A DNA stretch of 6,396 nucleotides from an alpha proteobacterium 3107 (GCA_001483205.1 JPPB01000009.1:1-6396), one strand, 5' to 3'. Shown: positions 1 to 6,396, counted from the stretch's first letter. Translations and numbers: made by a program. The notes: generated from the sequence alone by a model not told the origin.

Positions 1-697
1 AGTCAGCCGATTGGGTCAGCCCTGACGCCCCGCCAACCGGAACCGCATTCGGCACCGGCCAGCCGCGCGGCAGGACGGTATAATCCTGCCGGGCACTGAC
101 CCAGCGCAGATAAGCGGTGACCGCCGAAAACCCGGTCAGCGATACCCTGCCGGTTTCATTACCGGCCCCGCGTCGGGCAACCAGCTCTCCGCCTGCGGAC
201 AAAAGCGCCTCCAGATGCTGGTCGAGCGGTTGCAGGATACGACCGGGGACTTCCAGCTCTGACACACCCTCAACGATAAAGAACCGGTCATCCGCAAGCG
301 CCCCGTCGATCTCTAGCTGCAACTGCCCGCGCGAATTGAGCACCGCGGACAGAGCACCCTTGCGCGCCAGACAGGAATAGGTGCGCGGGCGGCAGATCAC
401 CTCGAACACATCACTGTCAAGACGCGGCGTCGGTGCGAAACGGGCATAGCCGTCAGGGTCAAAGCGGAAATAGACGCCATCGACCAGCCCCTCCTGAAAC
501 GTGGCCCAGCCGAAAGAGCCGCGCAGCTCTTGCCGGGCCTCGCGCGCCCCGATGGCAAGGGGAACGGACGTGTCGAGAATGGCGTTTTCCGGGGTGAACT
601 CATTCGCGCCCGTCCCCGCCGTCTGGGTCAGGGCCGGAAGCGCGGGCAGGATCAGGACCGGAAGGGCGCAGGCAATGGCGTGCAGGGTCTTGCTCAT
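1..697 (-). CDS. Exported protein of unknown function (3' end beyond window)
   Basis: The reading frame is open from the ATG at 697 to the window edge (232 codons, no stop), so the C-terminus is missing. The first 28 residues look like a Sec signal peptide: MSKT, then a hydrophobic stretch around residues 7-23, with likely cleavage near the Ala/Thr-rich segment at 22-31. This predicts a periplasmic or secreted protein. Residues 60-175 are a mixed alpha/beta-looking segment with a tryptophan/aromatic cluster (FGWATF at 62-67, DGVYFRFD at 73-80) and two cysteines, C102 and C109, that could form a disulfide after export. I do not recognise the family. The start is supported by AGGTGG (705-710) 7 nt upstream and by the one-base stop/start overlap (TGATG) with the DUF3131 gene. 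That coupling suggests the two proteins are made together and work in the same envelope process. Conservation of the pair elsewhere cannot be judged from here. Confidence 0.8.
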   Translation of the reverse strand, partial: MSKTLHAIACALPVLILPALPALTQTAGTGANEFTPENAILDTSVPLAIGAREARQELRGSFGWATFQEGLVDGVYFRFDPDGYARFAPTPRLDSDVFEVICRPRTYSCLARKGALSAVLNSRGQLQLEIDGALADDRFFIVEGVSELEVPGRILQPLDQHLEALLSAGGELVARRGAGNETGRVSLTGFSAVTAYLRWVSARQDYTVLPRGWPVPNAVPVGGASGLTQSAD

Positions 698-2403
698 CAG
701 AAATCCACCTCTGTTTGAACCGAATGACGCAGGGCAGGCAGCCAGTCGGCCTGTTGCGGCGGATCGGGATAGTTGCGGCGCACCCGCAGATCCTGATCGC
801 GAAAGGCGGTATACCAGACCTCGGTATCGCCGACATACGGGGTCAGGATCGTGCCCTGCACCTTGTGCAGCAACGCCGTCAGGATAATGCCGTTGTTGTT
901 GGCGGTGAAAATCTCGATCCGGCCCTGACCGCGTTCGTAAAGCCCCTCATACATGCCGTTCTCGGGGTCATAGAGTTCGATGATCGCCTCGAACAGCACA
1001 TCGGTATAGTCGGTGTCCCACAGCGCCCAGAGGCCAAGGGCGGCCTTGGCGGACACCGCCGCATGATCGGGCACGTAATCCCCGCGCGGGGTCACGGTAT
1101 TCCACGGGTAGCCGTCGGAAAAGATCGTGTCATAGGTGAAATAGGGCGGCCCCTTCACATTGTGCTCGGACCGCGCGGTCATAAATCCGGTGCGCCGCCA
1201 GCGGTTTTCCTGCACCTGATACACCCGGTCGGCAAACTCTGCCCGCCAGCCGTCGGAATGCAGCCAGTCGGGGCTGCTGTCGTCATGGGGCAGGTCGAAA
1301 CCCAGTTCCAGACCGTCTTGCAGGTAGGATTCCGTCACCACATAGTTCTGGGAATGAAAGATGCGTGGGTCGCGCCCGTCATAGGGCACCTGAATCCCGT
1401 GGATCGAGGCGGTCAGGAAAGGCTCGGCTCGATGGGCCAGCACCGGGCGGAACCCCCAGAGCGCAAAGCCCTTGGCGGCGTATTCCTCATAGCCCAGACG
1501 CCCTTCCTGCGCATAGACCGTCTCTCCGCTTTCCTTGTCCACATAAGCGCCGTGGAGCAGGCCCTCGCTGTCAACCACATTGCGGAAATCCCATTTGAGC
1601 AGCACCGAATCCACCGTATTGCCCAGATGCGCATAGCGGTTCTTGAGAATGCGCATCCAGACCAGAAAACGGCCTATATCGAGGGCGGAAAAGCCGATCT
1701 CGCCCGGTTTGTTGGCATAGTCCACCTTTTCGCCGGTCTTGGTGTGATACACCTTGTTGGGCAGTTCCTTGCGGAACAGGTTGAGGCCCTTGATCGTGGT
1801 CAGAAGCCGGATCATCCGCCGGTCAAATTCCGGTTTCTCGATCAGGCACAGCTCATAGGCGGCGACCGCCCCGGCGATGTAAGAGGCCGTATCCCACAGG
1901 GTGGTCGAGGGATAATTCCCGACCGAGTTCGCCATCCCGGTTGTTTCCTGGGTGAAGGTCTCGAAATAATGCCAGGCGACCCGTGCCGCGCGCATCTCTC
2001 GCTCGGTCAGGAAACCGCGACGGTCCCGATAGCGGCGCACATATTCGTTGCGGCGGGTGTAGCCCGAAACCTGATCCGTCCCCCGGTCGAGCCGCTCGAA
2101 ATAATCTTCGGCCATCTCGCACATGCGCGGGGGCGTCGGGCGGGGGGCGTCCCCCCGCGCCCGGCTGGTGGTCACGGTCGGCAGATTGCCCCGCATCAGT
2201 GCCGGGATGTCATCGAGCTCCCCCCCGGCGATGATCGGGATCACCTCTTCTTCCTGCGCCAGGAAAATGGACCGCGCCGCCGCACCTACAGACCACGCCG
2301 CCCCGGCCAGCGTCACCACTGCCACACACAGCGCGACCAGTCCGAAACCCAGAGATTTTCGCGTCTTTCCCGCCCTTGGCACCATCAGGATGAACCCGGT
2401 CAC
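697..2403 (-). CDS. DUF3131 domain protein, membrane-anchored, glycosidase-like
   Basis: A 568-residue protein starting at a GTG. A strong Shine-Dalgarno (AGGAAAGGA, 2412-2420) lies 8 nt upstream and favours this start over the ATG at codon 7. Residues 1-17 are basic and 18-43 form one hydrophobic helix, giving an N-in signal anchor with the rest in the periplasm. Residues 44-95 are a Pro/Arg-rich linker. From about 97 to 540 the sequence shows the hallmarks I associate with DUF3131: NYPSTTLWDTASYI (163-176), ALDIGRFLVWMRILKNRY (240-257), GYEEYAAKGFALWG (304-317), a DGYPWNT segment (430-436) and ANNNGIILTALLHKVQG (501-517). Conserved acidic residues within these blocks (D171, E306/E307, E359, E413) are candidates for catalysis, by analogy with the alpha/alpha-barrel glycosidase-like domains of cyclic-glucan synthases. 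That link is from memory, and no activity is proven here. The gene leads a two-gene unit and is divergent from an ABC/HlyD-type pair, which suggests a role in envelope glycan synthesis or trimming. The family assignment is firm; the function is inferred. Confidence 0.87.
   Translation of the reverse strand: MTGFILMVPRAGKTRKSLGFGLVALCVAVVTLAGAAWSVGAAARSIFLAQEEEVIPIIAGGELDDIPALMRGNLPTVTTSRARGDAPRPTPPRMCEMAEDYFERLDRGTDQVSGYTRRNEYVRRYRDRRGFLTEREMRAARVAWHYFETFTQETTGMANSVGNYPSTTLWDTASYIAGAVAAYELCLIEKPEFDRRMIRLLTTIKGLNLFRKELPNKVYHTKTGEKVDYANKPGEIGFSALDIGRFLVWMRILKNRYAHLGNTVDSVLLKWDFRNVVDSEGLLHGAYVDKESGETVYAQEGRLGYEEYAAKGFALWGFRPVLAHRAEPFLTASIHGIQVPYDGRDPRIFHSQNYVVTESYLQDGLELGFDLPHDDSSPDWLHSDGWRAEFADRVYQVQENRWRRTGFMTARSEHNVKGPPYFTYDTIFSDGYPWNTVTPRGDYVPDHAAVSAKAALGLWALWDTDYTDVLFEAIIELYDPENGMYEGLYERGQGRIEIFTANNNGIILTALLHKVQGTILTPYVGDTEVWYTAFRDQDLRVRRNYPDPPQQADWLPALRHSVQTEVDF
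705..710 (-). promoter_or_regulatory. Ribosome binding site of the unknown exported gene
   Basis: AGGTGG on the minus strand lies inside the last codons of the DUF3131 gene, 7 nt before the ATG at 697. With the TGATG stop/start overlap it supports translational coupling of the two genes and fixes the start. Confidence 0.65.
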
Positions 2404-2552
2404 TCGTTGATTCCTTTCCTGATAATCTTGCCCGAGTTAACAAAGCGAGAACCGGAACCGGGAGTCTCGATGCAATTTTCTTCAATGACAATAGTCTGTT
2501 AATCCGCGTTCCGTATCCAGAGGCCCGAGCGCGCAAAACGGGAATCCAGCAC
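2404..2552. promoter_or_regulatory. Divergent intergenic region (two outward promoters expected)
   Basis: This 149-bp gap separates two head-to-head units, so both promoters should lie in it or just inside the genes. Its middle (about 2471-2503) is clearly more AT-rich than the surrounding coding DNA. A TGTTAAT at 2497-2503 is a weak -10-like candidate for the plus-strand unit, but no convincing -35 is placed with it. A GTTAAC palindrome lies at 2436-2441. A short tandem of CCGGAA/CCGGGA occurs at about 2452-2463. None of these identifies a regulator; the promoter role rests mainly on gene arrangement. Confidence 0.4.
2412..2420 (-). promoter_or_regulatory. Ribosome binding site deciding a GTG start
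   Basis: AGGAAAGGA on the minus strand sits 8 nt before the GTG at 2403. No comparable site precedes the in-frame ATG at 2385, so the GTG is the better start for the DUF3131 gene. Confidence 0.7.
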
Positions 2553-4532
2553 ATGGGCGATACCGGAAAGACGGCACTTGACGAAATGGCCGATTCGCTG
2601 AAGGCGATTGAAATGTCCGATGTCGAGATTCGCATGACCGACCGCGCCGCGCCCGCCTGGGCCGGGGTTCTGAGCACGATCTTCACCGTCACCTCTGGCG
2701 TCTGTCTGCTGTCTGCGGCGGTGATGGCAGTGTTCTTTCAGTCGCTGGTGGCAGAGCGCGGAGAGCTGATCCTGGCCCCGCTGCTGGTGGCGGTGGGGGC
2801 GGTGCCGGTGCTGGGGTCGCTCATCCTTGATTATGCTCATGCCCGCGCCCTGGCCGGATACCGCAAGATACGCCGGGAACTGGCGCTGCGCGTCCGGGCG
2901 GGGCTGGCGGTTGTGGTCTTTCTCAGCCTGATGGTCGTGCATCCGCTGCTGGGGATCGGGTTGCCGGTGATGGCAGTGATCGTGGCGGGGGGGCTGCGGC
3001 TGTTGTCAACGGCCCTGCGCAAGGAACCTTTGTGGGATTTCAAACCGTCCGAGGCGGTTTCGGTTCTGTCGGGCCGGGATCATGCCGGGCAGGCGATTGC
3101 CGGGGCGGTTCCGGTCGATCACGCACTGGCGGGCAGTGTCCACGGGGCGGCGGTGTGGATGTCGGTGCTGGCGTCGCTTGCCGCCGCAAGCTGGCTGGTT
3201 GCAGAGGGGGTTCTGGCCCCGGCTGCGCTGGCCGCTGTGGGGCTGATCACGCTGTGGGCAGCGGACGGGGGCGCGCGCTATCTGCGCCTGCGCTTTCAGA
3301 CTGACCCTTACCCGGCGGCGCGGGCGGCCTCTGTGCGCGCGGTCCGGCTGTCCGCCGTCGGCGAGGAAGAGGGCGAAACCACTGCCGGGCTGCGCATCCG
3401 CGGGCTGAGCGCCCATGATTCGGACGGGCGGGCCGTGCTGTCGGACATTTCCTTTGATGTGCCGCCCGGATCAGTGACCGGGATCATCGGCGACAGCGGC
3501 GCGGGAAAGAGCCTGCTGTTGCGGACAATCAGTGACCCGTTCGCGCCGGAGGGTCTGGAGGTGCGCGGCAACGTTCGGGCAAATGACGTGGACTTGTGGC
3601 AGAGGCGGGCGCACCACCAACCGGTCCCGGCGGTGCTGTTGCCCGCAACGCCGCTGATGCTGCCTGCCTCGGGGCGGGACAACCTTGCCGCCTTTCAGGA
3701 CAGTTTCGCGGTGGAACGTGGTAAGAACATCCTTGAACAGTTGGTTTTTTCCAGCGATCTGGTCGGGCAGATATGCGCCTGCCCAAGGGCCACCCGCCTG
3801 CCGGGGATGCAGCAAAAGACGCTGGCCTTTGCGCGGGCCTTTCTGATCGGGCCGTCTGTTTACCTGATGGACCGGCCCGAGGACGGCCTGCCGGACAAGC
3901 AGGTCTCGGCGCTGATTGCCCGCATGAACCACGAAACCCGCCTGGGGCGAGGCGTTCTGATGGCCACCGAAAACCGCGCCTTGCTGGAACGATGCGACCG
4001 GCTGATCATCCTTCAGGAGGGCCGGATCATCGACTATGGCGAGGCCGGAGAAACGCGGGCGCGGCTGGCGGCGGGCTGGATGCGCTTTGTCGGCCCGCGA
4101 CGGCTGGACACAGAGGACAATCTGGAGCGCTGGGTCCGCTCTCATTTCAAACGCAACGGGGATGAGGCCAACCGGCGCAAGGTTTGCCTGATTGCCTCTG
4201 AGATGCTGGCCTTTTCCTGTCAGGGCGTCAGCGATGTGAACCGCGAGAATGTGAGCTTTGAGTTCAAGCATTTCGAGGGCTATTGCATCCTGAAACTGCT
4301 GGACAGTGACGTGCCGGTCAGTTCGGCGCAGCTTCAGAAGGCGCGGGACCGGATCAGGACGGCGGGAGAGGACGCGCGGCTGCCGCCCCTGTCTGCCATC
4401 CTGCGCCACAGCCTTGAGGTGGAGAGCGGCGCAACGCTCGACAGACGCGAGCTGACGGTCAGGATCGAAACCTATGATCCGCGTAAAGCCGGAACGCGCG
4501 AAAGGGCCGGGAATGCAGCACAACATTTCTGA
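2553..4532 (+). CDS. PrtD-like ABC transporter with degenerate ATPase site and C-terminal extension
   Basis: A 659-residue inner-membrane protein in three parts. Residues 35-243 hold about six hydrophobic segments (roughly 36-65, 72-95, 117-132, 134-153, 198-220, 221-240). Spacing and short motifs (HPLLG at 130-134; a hydrophobic stretch then AEGVLAPAAL) resemble type I secretion permease/ATPases of the PrtD kind, but with a shortened cytoplasmic loop. Residues 278-510 are an ABC ATPase domain with Walker A GDSGAGKS (313-320) and Walker B YLMD (437-440) kept. Key positions are altered: Q-loop Gln to A365, signature LSGGQ to LPGMQ (416-420), catalytic Glu to R441, D-loop Asp to P447, H-loop His to E473. 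Nucleotide binding is plausible; normal hydrolysis is doubtful. Residues 520-645 are an extra domain whose spacing recalls a decayed GHKL/anti-sigma kinase fold (SEMLAF at 549-554 region, LLDSDVP at 582-588, LTVRIE near the end). The start has GGGAA (2540-2544) 8 nt upstream; the ATG at 2613 is a possible alternative. The gene overlaps the downstream HlyD-type adaptor gene, so the two products are likely partners. Confidence 0.82.
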   Translation: MGDTGKTALDEMADSLKAIEMSDVEIRMTDRAAPAWAGVLSTIFTVTSGVCLLSAAVMAVFFQSLVAERGELILAPLLVAVGAVPVLGSLILDYAHARALAGYRKIRRELALRVRAGLAVVVFLSLMVVHPLLGIGLPVMAVIVAGGLRLLSTALRKEPLWDFKPSEAVSVLSGRDHAGQAIAGAVPVDHALAGSVHGAAVWMSVLASLAAASWLVAEGVLAPAALAAVGLITLWAADGGARYLRLRFQTDPYPAARAASVRAVRLSAVGEEEGETTAGLRIRGLSAHDSDGRAVLSDISFDVPPGSVTGIIGDSGAGKSLLLRTISDPFAPEGLEVRGNVRANDVDLWQRRAHHQPVPAVLLPATPLMLPASGRDNLAAFQDSFAVERGKNILEQLVFSSDLVGQICACPRATRLPGMQQKTLAFARAFLIGPSVYLMDRPEDGLPDKQVSALIARMNHETRLGRGVLMATENRALLERCDRLIILQEGRIIDYGEAGETRARLAAGWMRFVGPRRLDTEDNLERWVRSHFKRNGDEANRRKVCLIASEMLAFSCQGVSDVNRENVSFEFKHFEGYCILKLLDSDVPVSSAQLQKARDRIRTAGEDARLPPLSAILRHSLEVESGATLDRRELTVRIETYDPRKAGTRERAGNAAQHF

Positions 4533-5850
4533 GCGGGAATATCCGGTTCTGGCCCCTGGGCGCATGACCGGGCGGGGTGTGCTGTGGCTGGTCTGGGGCT
4601 TGGGCCTGACCTGCCTGCTGCTGGCTGGTTCTGCGGTCGGGCTGGGCAAGATCACCCTGCCGTCCCATCGCCAGTTCAGTGGTGAGCTGAGGCCGGATCG
4701 TGACCCGGTTGCCCTGCAACTGCCGGCGGGGGCGTATCTGAGCCGGATACTGGTTGAGCGGGGAGAGATGATCCGGGCAGGTCAGACGCTGGCCACGCTG
4801 GATGTGGCGGCGATGGAGGCCCGGCTGGCAGAGCTTGAGCGGTCGATTGCCGCTGACCGGCTGTTGCGGGCCTGTCTGCTGGGCGAAGAGACACGGATTG
4901 CCCCGCGCCCGGCGCGGGACAGCGAATTACAGGCCCTACTGAGGAGCGCGCAGGTCGATTGCGAGGCCCGGCAGGAAGCGCGCGCCGCAAGCGAGGCCCG
5001 GATCGCCGCGGGCAGGCTGATCCTGACCGAACGGCGCGACCTGCTCGAGGATTACCTGACGGTCTCGGCACTGGGGGCTGCGGATGCGCCGCCCGACCCG
5101 AAAGCGGTGCGGCGGCTGCTGGCTCTGGCGATTTCGCGCAACCTGACGGATCAGTCGATTGCCGAGCTGAACGGGCGCGCCGACAGCGACCGGATCGCAG
5201 CCCGCCGGAACACGCTTGAAGAGGTGCGCGGGCTGTCCGGGCGGATTGCCGCCGCGCTCCGGCAGCGGGCGGTTCTGACCCGTCTGCTGGAGGCACCCCG
5301 GCTGCTGGCCCCGGAGAGTGGCCGGATCAACCGGGTGCGTCCGGTGCAGGCGGGGCTGAGTCTGGATGATCCGGTCGATATTCTGGAAATCGTGCCGGGC
5401 GACAGCCGGGCCTTCATCGCCCGGTTCCCCGCCCCTGACGGCATGGCCGGGGCCTTGCCGGTCGGAACCCCGGTGCGTATCCGGCTGATGGGGGCCTGGG
5501 ACAGCGCGCCGCCGTTCACCGGCAGGATTGACGGCATTTCGGGCGACCGGGGGCGGGGGGCGATGGTTGAGGTCCGGCTGAGCGACGACAGCATCCGGCA
5601 TCTGTCTGATCCCGAGGACGGAATTGCGCTGAGGGGGGCGGGCACGGCCTCGGCCATTCAGGTGCGGATGGCCGATTATCGGGTGGACCGGTTGCTGGCC
5701 GAGAGTTTGCGCGGGGCCGCGCCGGGGCTGAGCCGGTGGTTTGACGCCCTTGCGGGCAAGCTGTCACCTGCCGCTTCCGCATCGCCTGGGGGGGCGGAGA
5801 CCGAGGCGGTGCCGGGCAAGGGCGCGGCGGGCGGTGCCCCCCGGCGCTGA
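4474..5850 (+). CDS. HlyD-family periplasmic adaptor (membrane fusion protein)
   Basis: A 458-residue adaptor predicted to bridge the inner membrane and periplasm. Residues 1-35 are cytoplasmic and 36-58 form one membrane helix. The first lipoyl half follows at 83-111 (LPAGAYLSRILVERGEMIRAG is its core), then an Arg/Glu/Ala-rich region from 112 to about 275 that should form the alpha-helical coiled-coil hairpin. The second lipoyl half comes at 277-309 (LLAPESGRINRVRPVQAG), then beta-barrel-like sequence to about 400. The last 30 residues are a Pro/Gly/Ala-rich tail with no visible fold. The order matches HlyD/PrtE-type adaptors of type I secretion and similar adaptors in polysaccharide loci. 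The ATG at 4474 overlaps the ABC gene by 59 nt with AGGA 9 nt upstream. The in-frame ATG at 4513 (445 residues, AAAGGG 6 nt upstream, 20-nt overlap) is equally credible; both keep the membrane helix. No outer-membrane channel gene is present in the window. Confidence 0.85.
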   Translation: MIRVKPERAKGPGMQHNISEREYPVLAPGRMTGRGVLWLVWGLGLTCLLLAGSAVGLGKITLPSHRQFSGELRPDRDPVALQLPAGAYLSRILVERGEMIRAGQTLATLDVAAMEARLAELERSIAADRLLRACLLGEETRIAPRPARDSELQALLRSAQVDCEARQEARAASEARIAAGRLILTERRDLLEDYLTVSALGAADAPPDPKAVRRLLALAISRNLTDQSIAELNGRADSDRIAARRNTLEEVRGLSGRIAAALRQRAVLTRLLEAPRLLAPESGRINRVRPVQAGLSLDDPVDILEIVPGDSRAFIARFPAPDGMAGALPVGTPVRIRLMGAWDSAPPFTGRIDGISGDRGRGAMVEVRLSDDSIRHLSDPEDGIALRGAGTASAIQVRMADYRVDRLLAESLRGAAPGLSRWFDALAGKLSPAASASPGGAETEAVPGKGAAGGAPRR

Positions 5851-5884
5851 ACAAGGCATCTGCATATTGACCGAGCCGGGCAGC

Positions 5885-5907
5885 CGCCTGCCTGGGCGGG
5901 CGCTTTT
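5885..5907 (+). terminator. Rho-independent terminator candidate after the ABC/adaptor unit
   Basis: CGCCTGC (5885-5891) pairs with GCGGGCG (5896-5902), with one G-T wobble across a 4-nt loop. The stem is followed by C and then TTTT (5904-5907). It begins 34 nt after the adaptor stop codon. The T-run is short, so the efficiency is uncertain. Confidence 0.5.
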
Positions 5908-5917
5908 CACGACAGTC

Positions 5918-6053
5918 CATATTGGTGATGTTTTTGCCATAAAGCCCATACGCTCCAAAAGGTTGCAGCGTTTCAAGCGCCTGCCGGGGGGCAGGCAGGC
6001 GCTGCCCGGTCTTGCGACCGGGCGGGCTATTTGGCCGCCGATACGCCAATATG
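5918..6053. repeat. Spaced 8-bp inverted repeat flanking the hairpins
   Basis: CATATTGG at 5918-5925 and its reverse complement CCAATATG at 6046-6053 lie 120 bp apart, on either side of the two strong hairpins. An 8-bp match over this distance can occur by chance. It is listed because it could close a longer folded RNA or mark a small mobile or regulatory unit. Confidence 0.25.
5977..6023 (+). other. Two adjacent strong hairpins in the intergenic region
   Basis: Hairpin 1 is GCGCCTGCC (5977-5985) paired with GGCAGGCGC (5994-6002), a perfect 9-bp stem with an 8-nt loop. Hairpin 2 is GCCCGGTC (6004-6011), a TTGC loop and GACCGGGC (6016-6023), a perfect 8-bp stem one base away. No T-run follows (the next bases are GGGCTATTTGG), so these are not typical intrinsic terminators. 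They could be a backup terminator, an RNA processing or stability element, or the 3' end of a small RNA. Both orientations would fold. Confidence 0.55.
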
Positions 6054-6098
6054 CCGGGGTCACAGAGAAGAATTTTCCGTATGGCCGCCATTTTGCCG

Positions 6099-6127
6099 TT
6101 GCAGACTCAGGGGCAGCACTCTAAAGA
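6099..6127 (+). promoter_or_regulatory. Candidate promoter of the initiator tRNA gene
   Basis: TTGCAG (6099-6104) and TAAAGA (6122-6127) are separated by 17 bp, a sigma-70-like layout that would start transcription about 10 nt before the tRNA. The -10 match is moderate, and an overlapping TCTAAA at 6120-6125 is an alternative. Confidence 0.42.
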
Positions 6128-6142
6128 CAGGCCTTGGATTGA

Positions 6143-6219
<77 letters not shown>

Positions 6220-6396
6220 GTTTCCCAAATACAGCGCAGCGACGTAAAATGGACCACAGGCTCCGGACCTGATTCTGTAAGGGCACAAGTGGCAGGCGGC
6301 TGCCCGGCTGCACCATGATGCACACCCCCTGACCTGCCCCCCTTTGGTCCCTCATTCATAACGAGAGTCTGCGGATTTGTTTTTCATATTCTTCGT
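6220..6396. other. Intergenic DNA without a recognisable gene
   Basis: I see no supported coding region in these 177 bp. There is a small GGCAG/CTGCC hairpin (6291-6304) without a T-run. A 14-bp near-palindrome at 6309-6322 (one mismatched pair) follows. The final 45 bp are AT-richer and end in a T-run region (6378-6386), as expected upstream of a gene beyond the edge. Confidence 0.5.

Noticed and set aside
715..2502. A long (595-codon) plus-strand open frame antisense to the DUF3131 gene
   Set aside because: It is the mirror of a GC-rich gene. The minus-strand frame has clear family motifs, a signal anchor and a strong SD; the plus-strand product shows no domain, is rich in His/Gly/Arg/Pro and runs across the divergent promoter region.
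3471..4655. A 394-codon minus-strand open frame opposite the ABC gene
   Set aside because: Composition (Arg/Gln/Pro/His-rich) is typical of an antisense shadow, and it overlaps both the ABC and adaptor genes, which have recognisable domains.
4676..5657. Several minus-strand frames opposite the adaptor gene
   Set aside because: They overlap one another, are Pro/Arg/Ser-rich and lack any motif; the plus-strand frame shows both lipoyl halves and a membrane helix.
6291..6304. GGCAG/CTGCC hairpin as a tRNA terminator
   Set aside because: The stem is only 5 bp and no T-run follows, so a terminator call is not supported.

Overview
This window looks like GC-rich chromosomal DNA from an alphaproteobacterium, probably of the Rhodobacteraceae. 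The base composition, the style of the initiator tRNA and the DUF3131 / PrtD-like gene types all suggest this; no taxonomic marker proves it. It holds four protein genes in two divergent transcription units, followed by an intergenic stretch with hairpins and an initiator tRNA gene.

Left unit (minus strand, 2403 to the left edge): a membrane-anchored DUF3131 protein (697..2403) is translationally coupled through a TGATG overlap to an exported protein of unknown function. The second gene runs off the window at position 1. A 149-bp intergenic region (2404..2552) separates this unit from the right one and must hold both promoters.

Right unit (plus strand, 2553..5850): a 659-residue membrane protein with a PrtD-like type I secretion ABC transporter layout overlaps a HlyD-type periplasmic adaptor gene. 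The ABC protein is the odd part. Walker A and the Walker B aspartate are intact, but the Q-loop, signature, catalytic glutamate, D-loop and H-loop positions are all changed. It also carries a C-terminal extension of about 130 residues that resembles a decayed GHKL/anti-sigma-type ATPase fold. A rho-independent terminator candidate follows at 5885..5907.

Taken together, the locus looks like an envelope or polysaccharide export/processing module: a DUF3131 protein (a family I place near the glycosidase-like domains of cyclic-glucan synthases), an ABC/adaptor pair that spans the inner membrane and periplasm, and an exported partner. No glycosyltransferase, outer-membrane channel or RTX-type substrate is visible here. 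The substrate and even the direction of function are therefore inference. The degenerate ABC protein may act as a nucleotide-sensing or scaffold component rather than a canonical exporter.

Right end: 5851..6142 is non-coding with several hairpins and a spaced inverted repeat. An initiator tRNA-fMet (6143..6219) with an encoded CCA follows. The last 177 bp show no gene.
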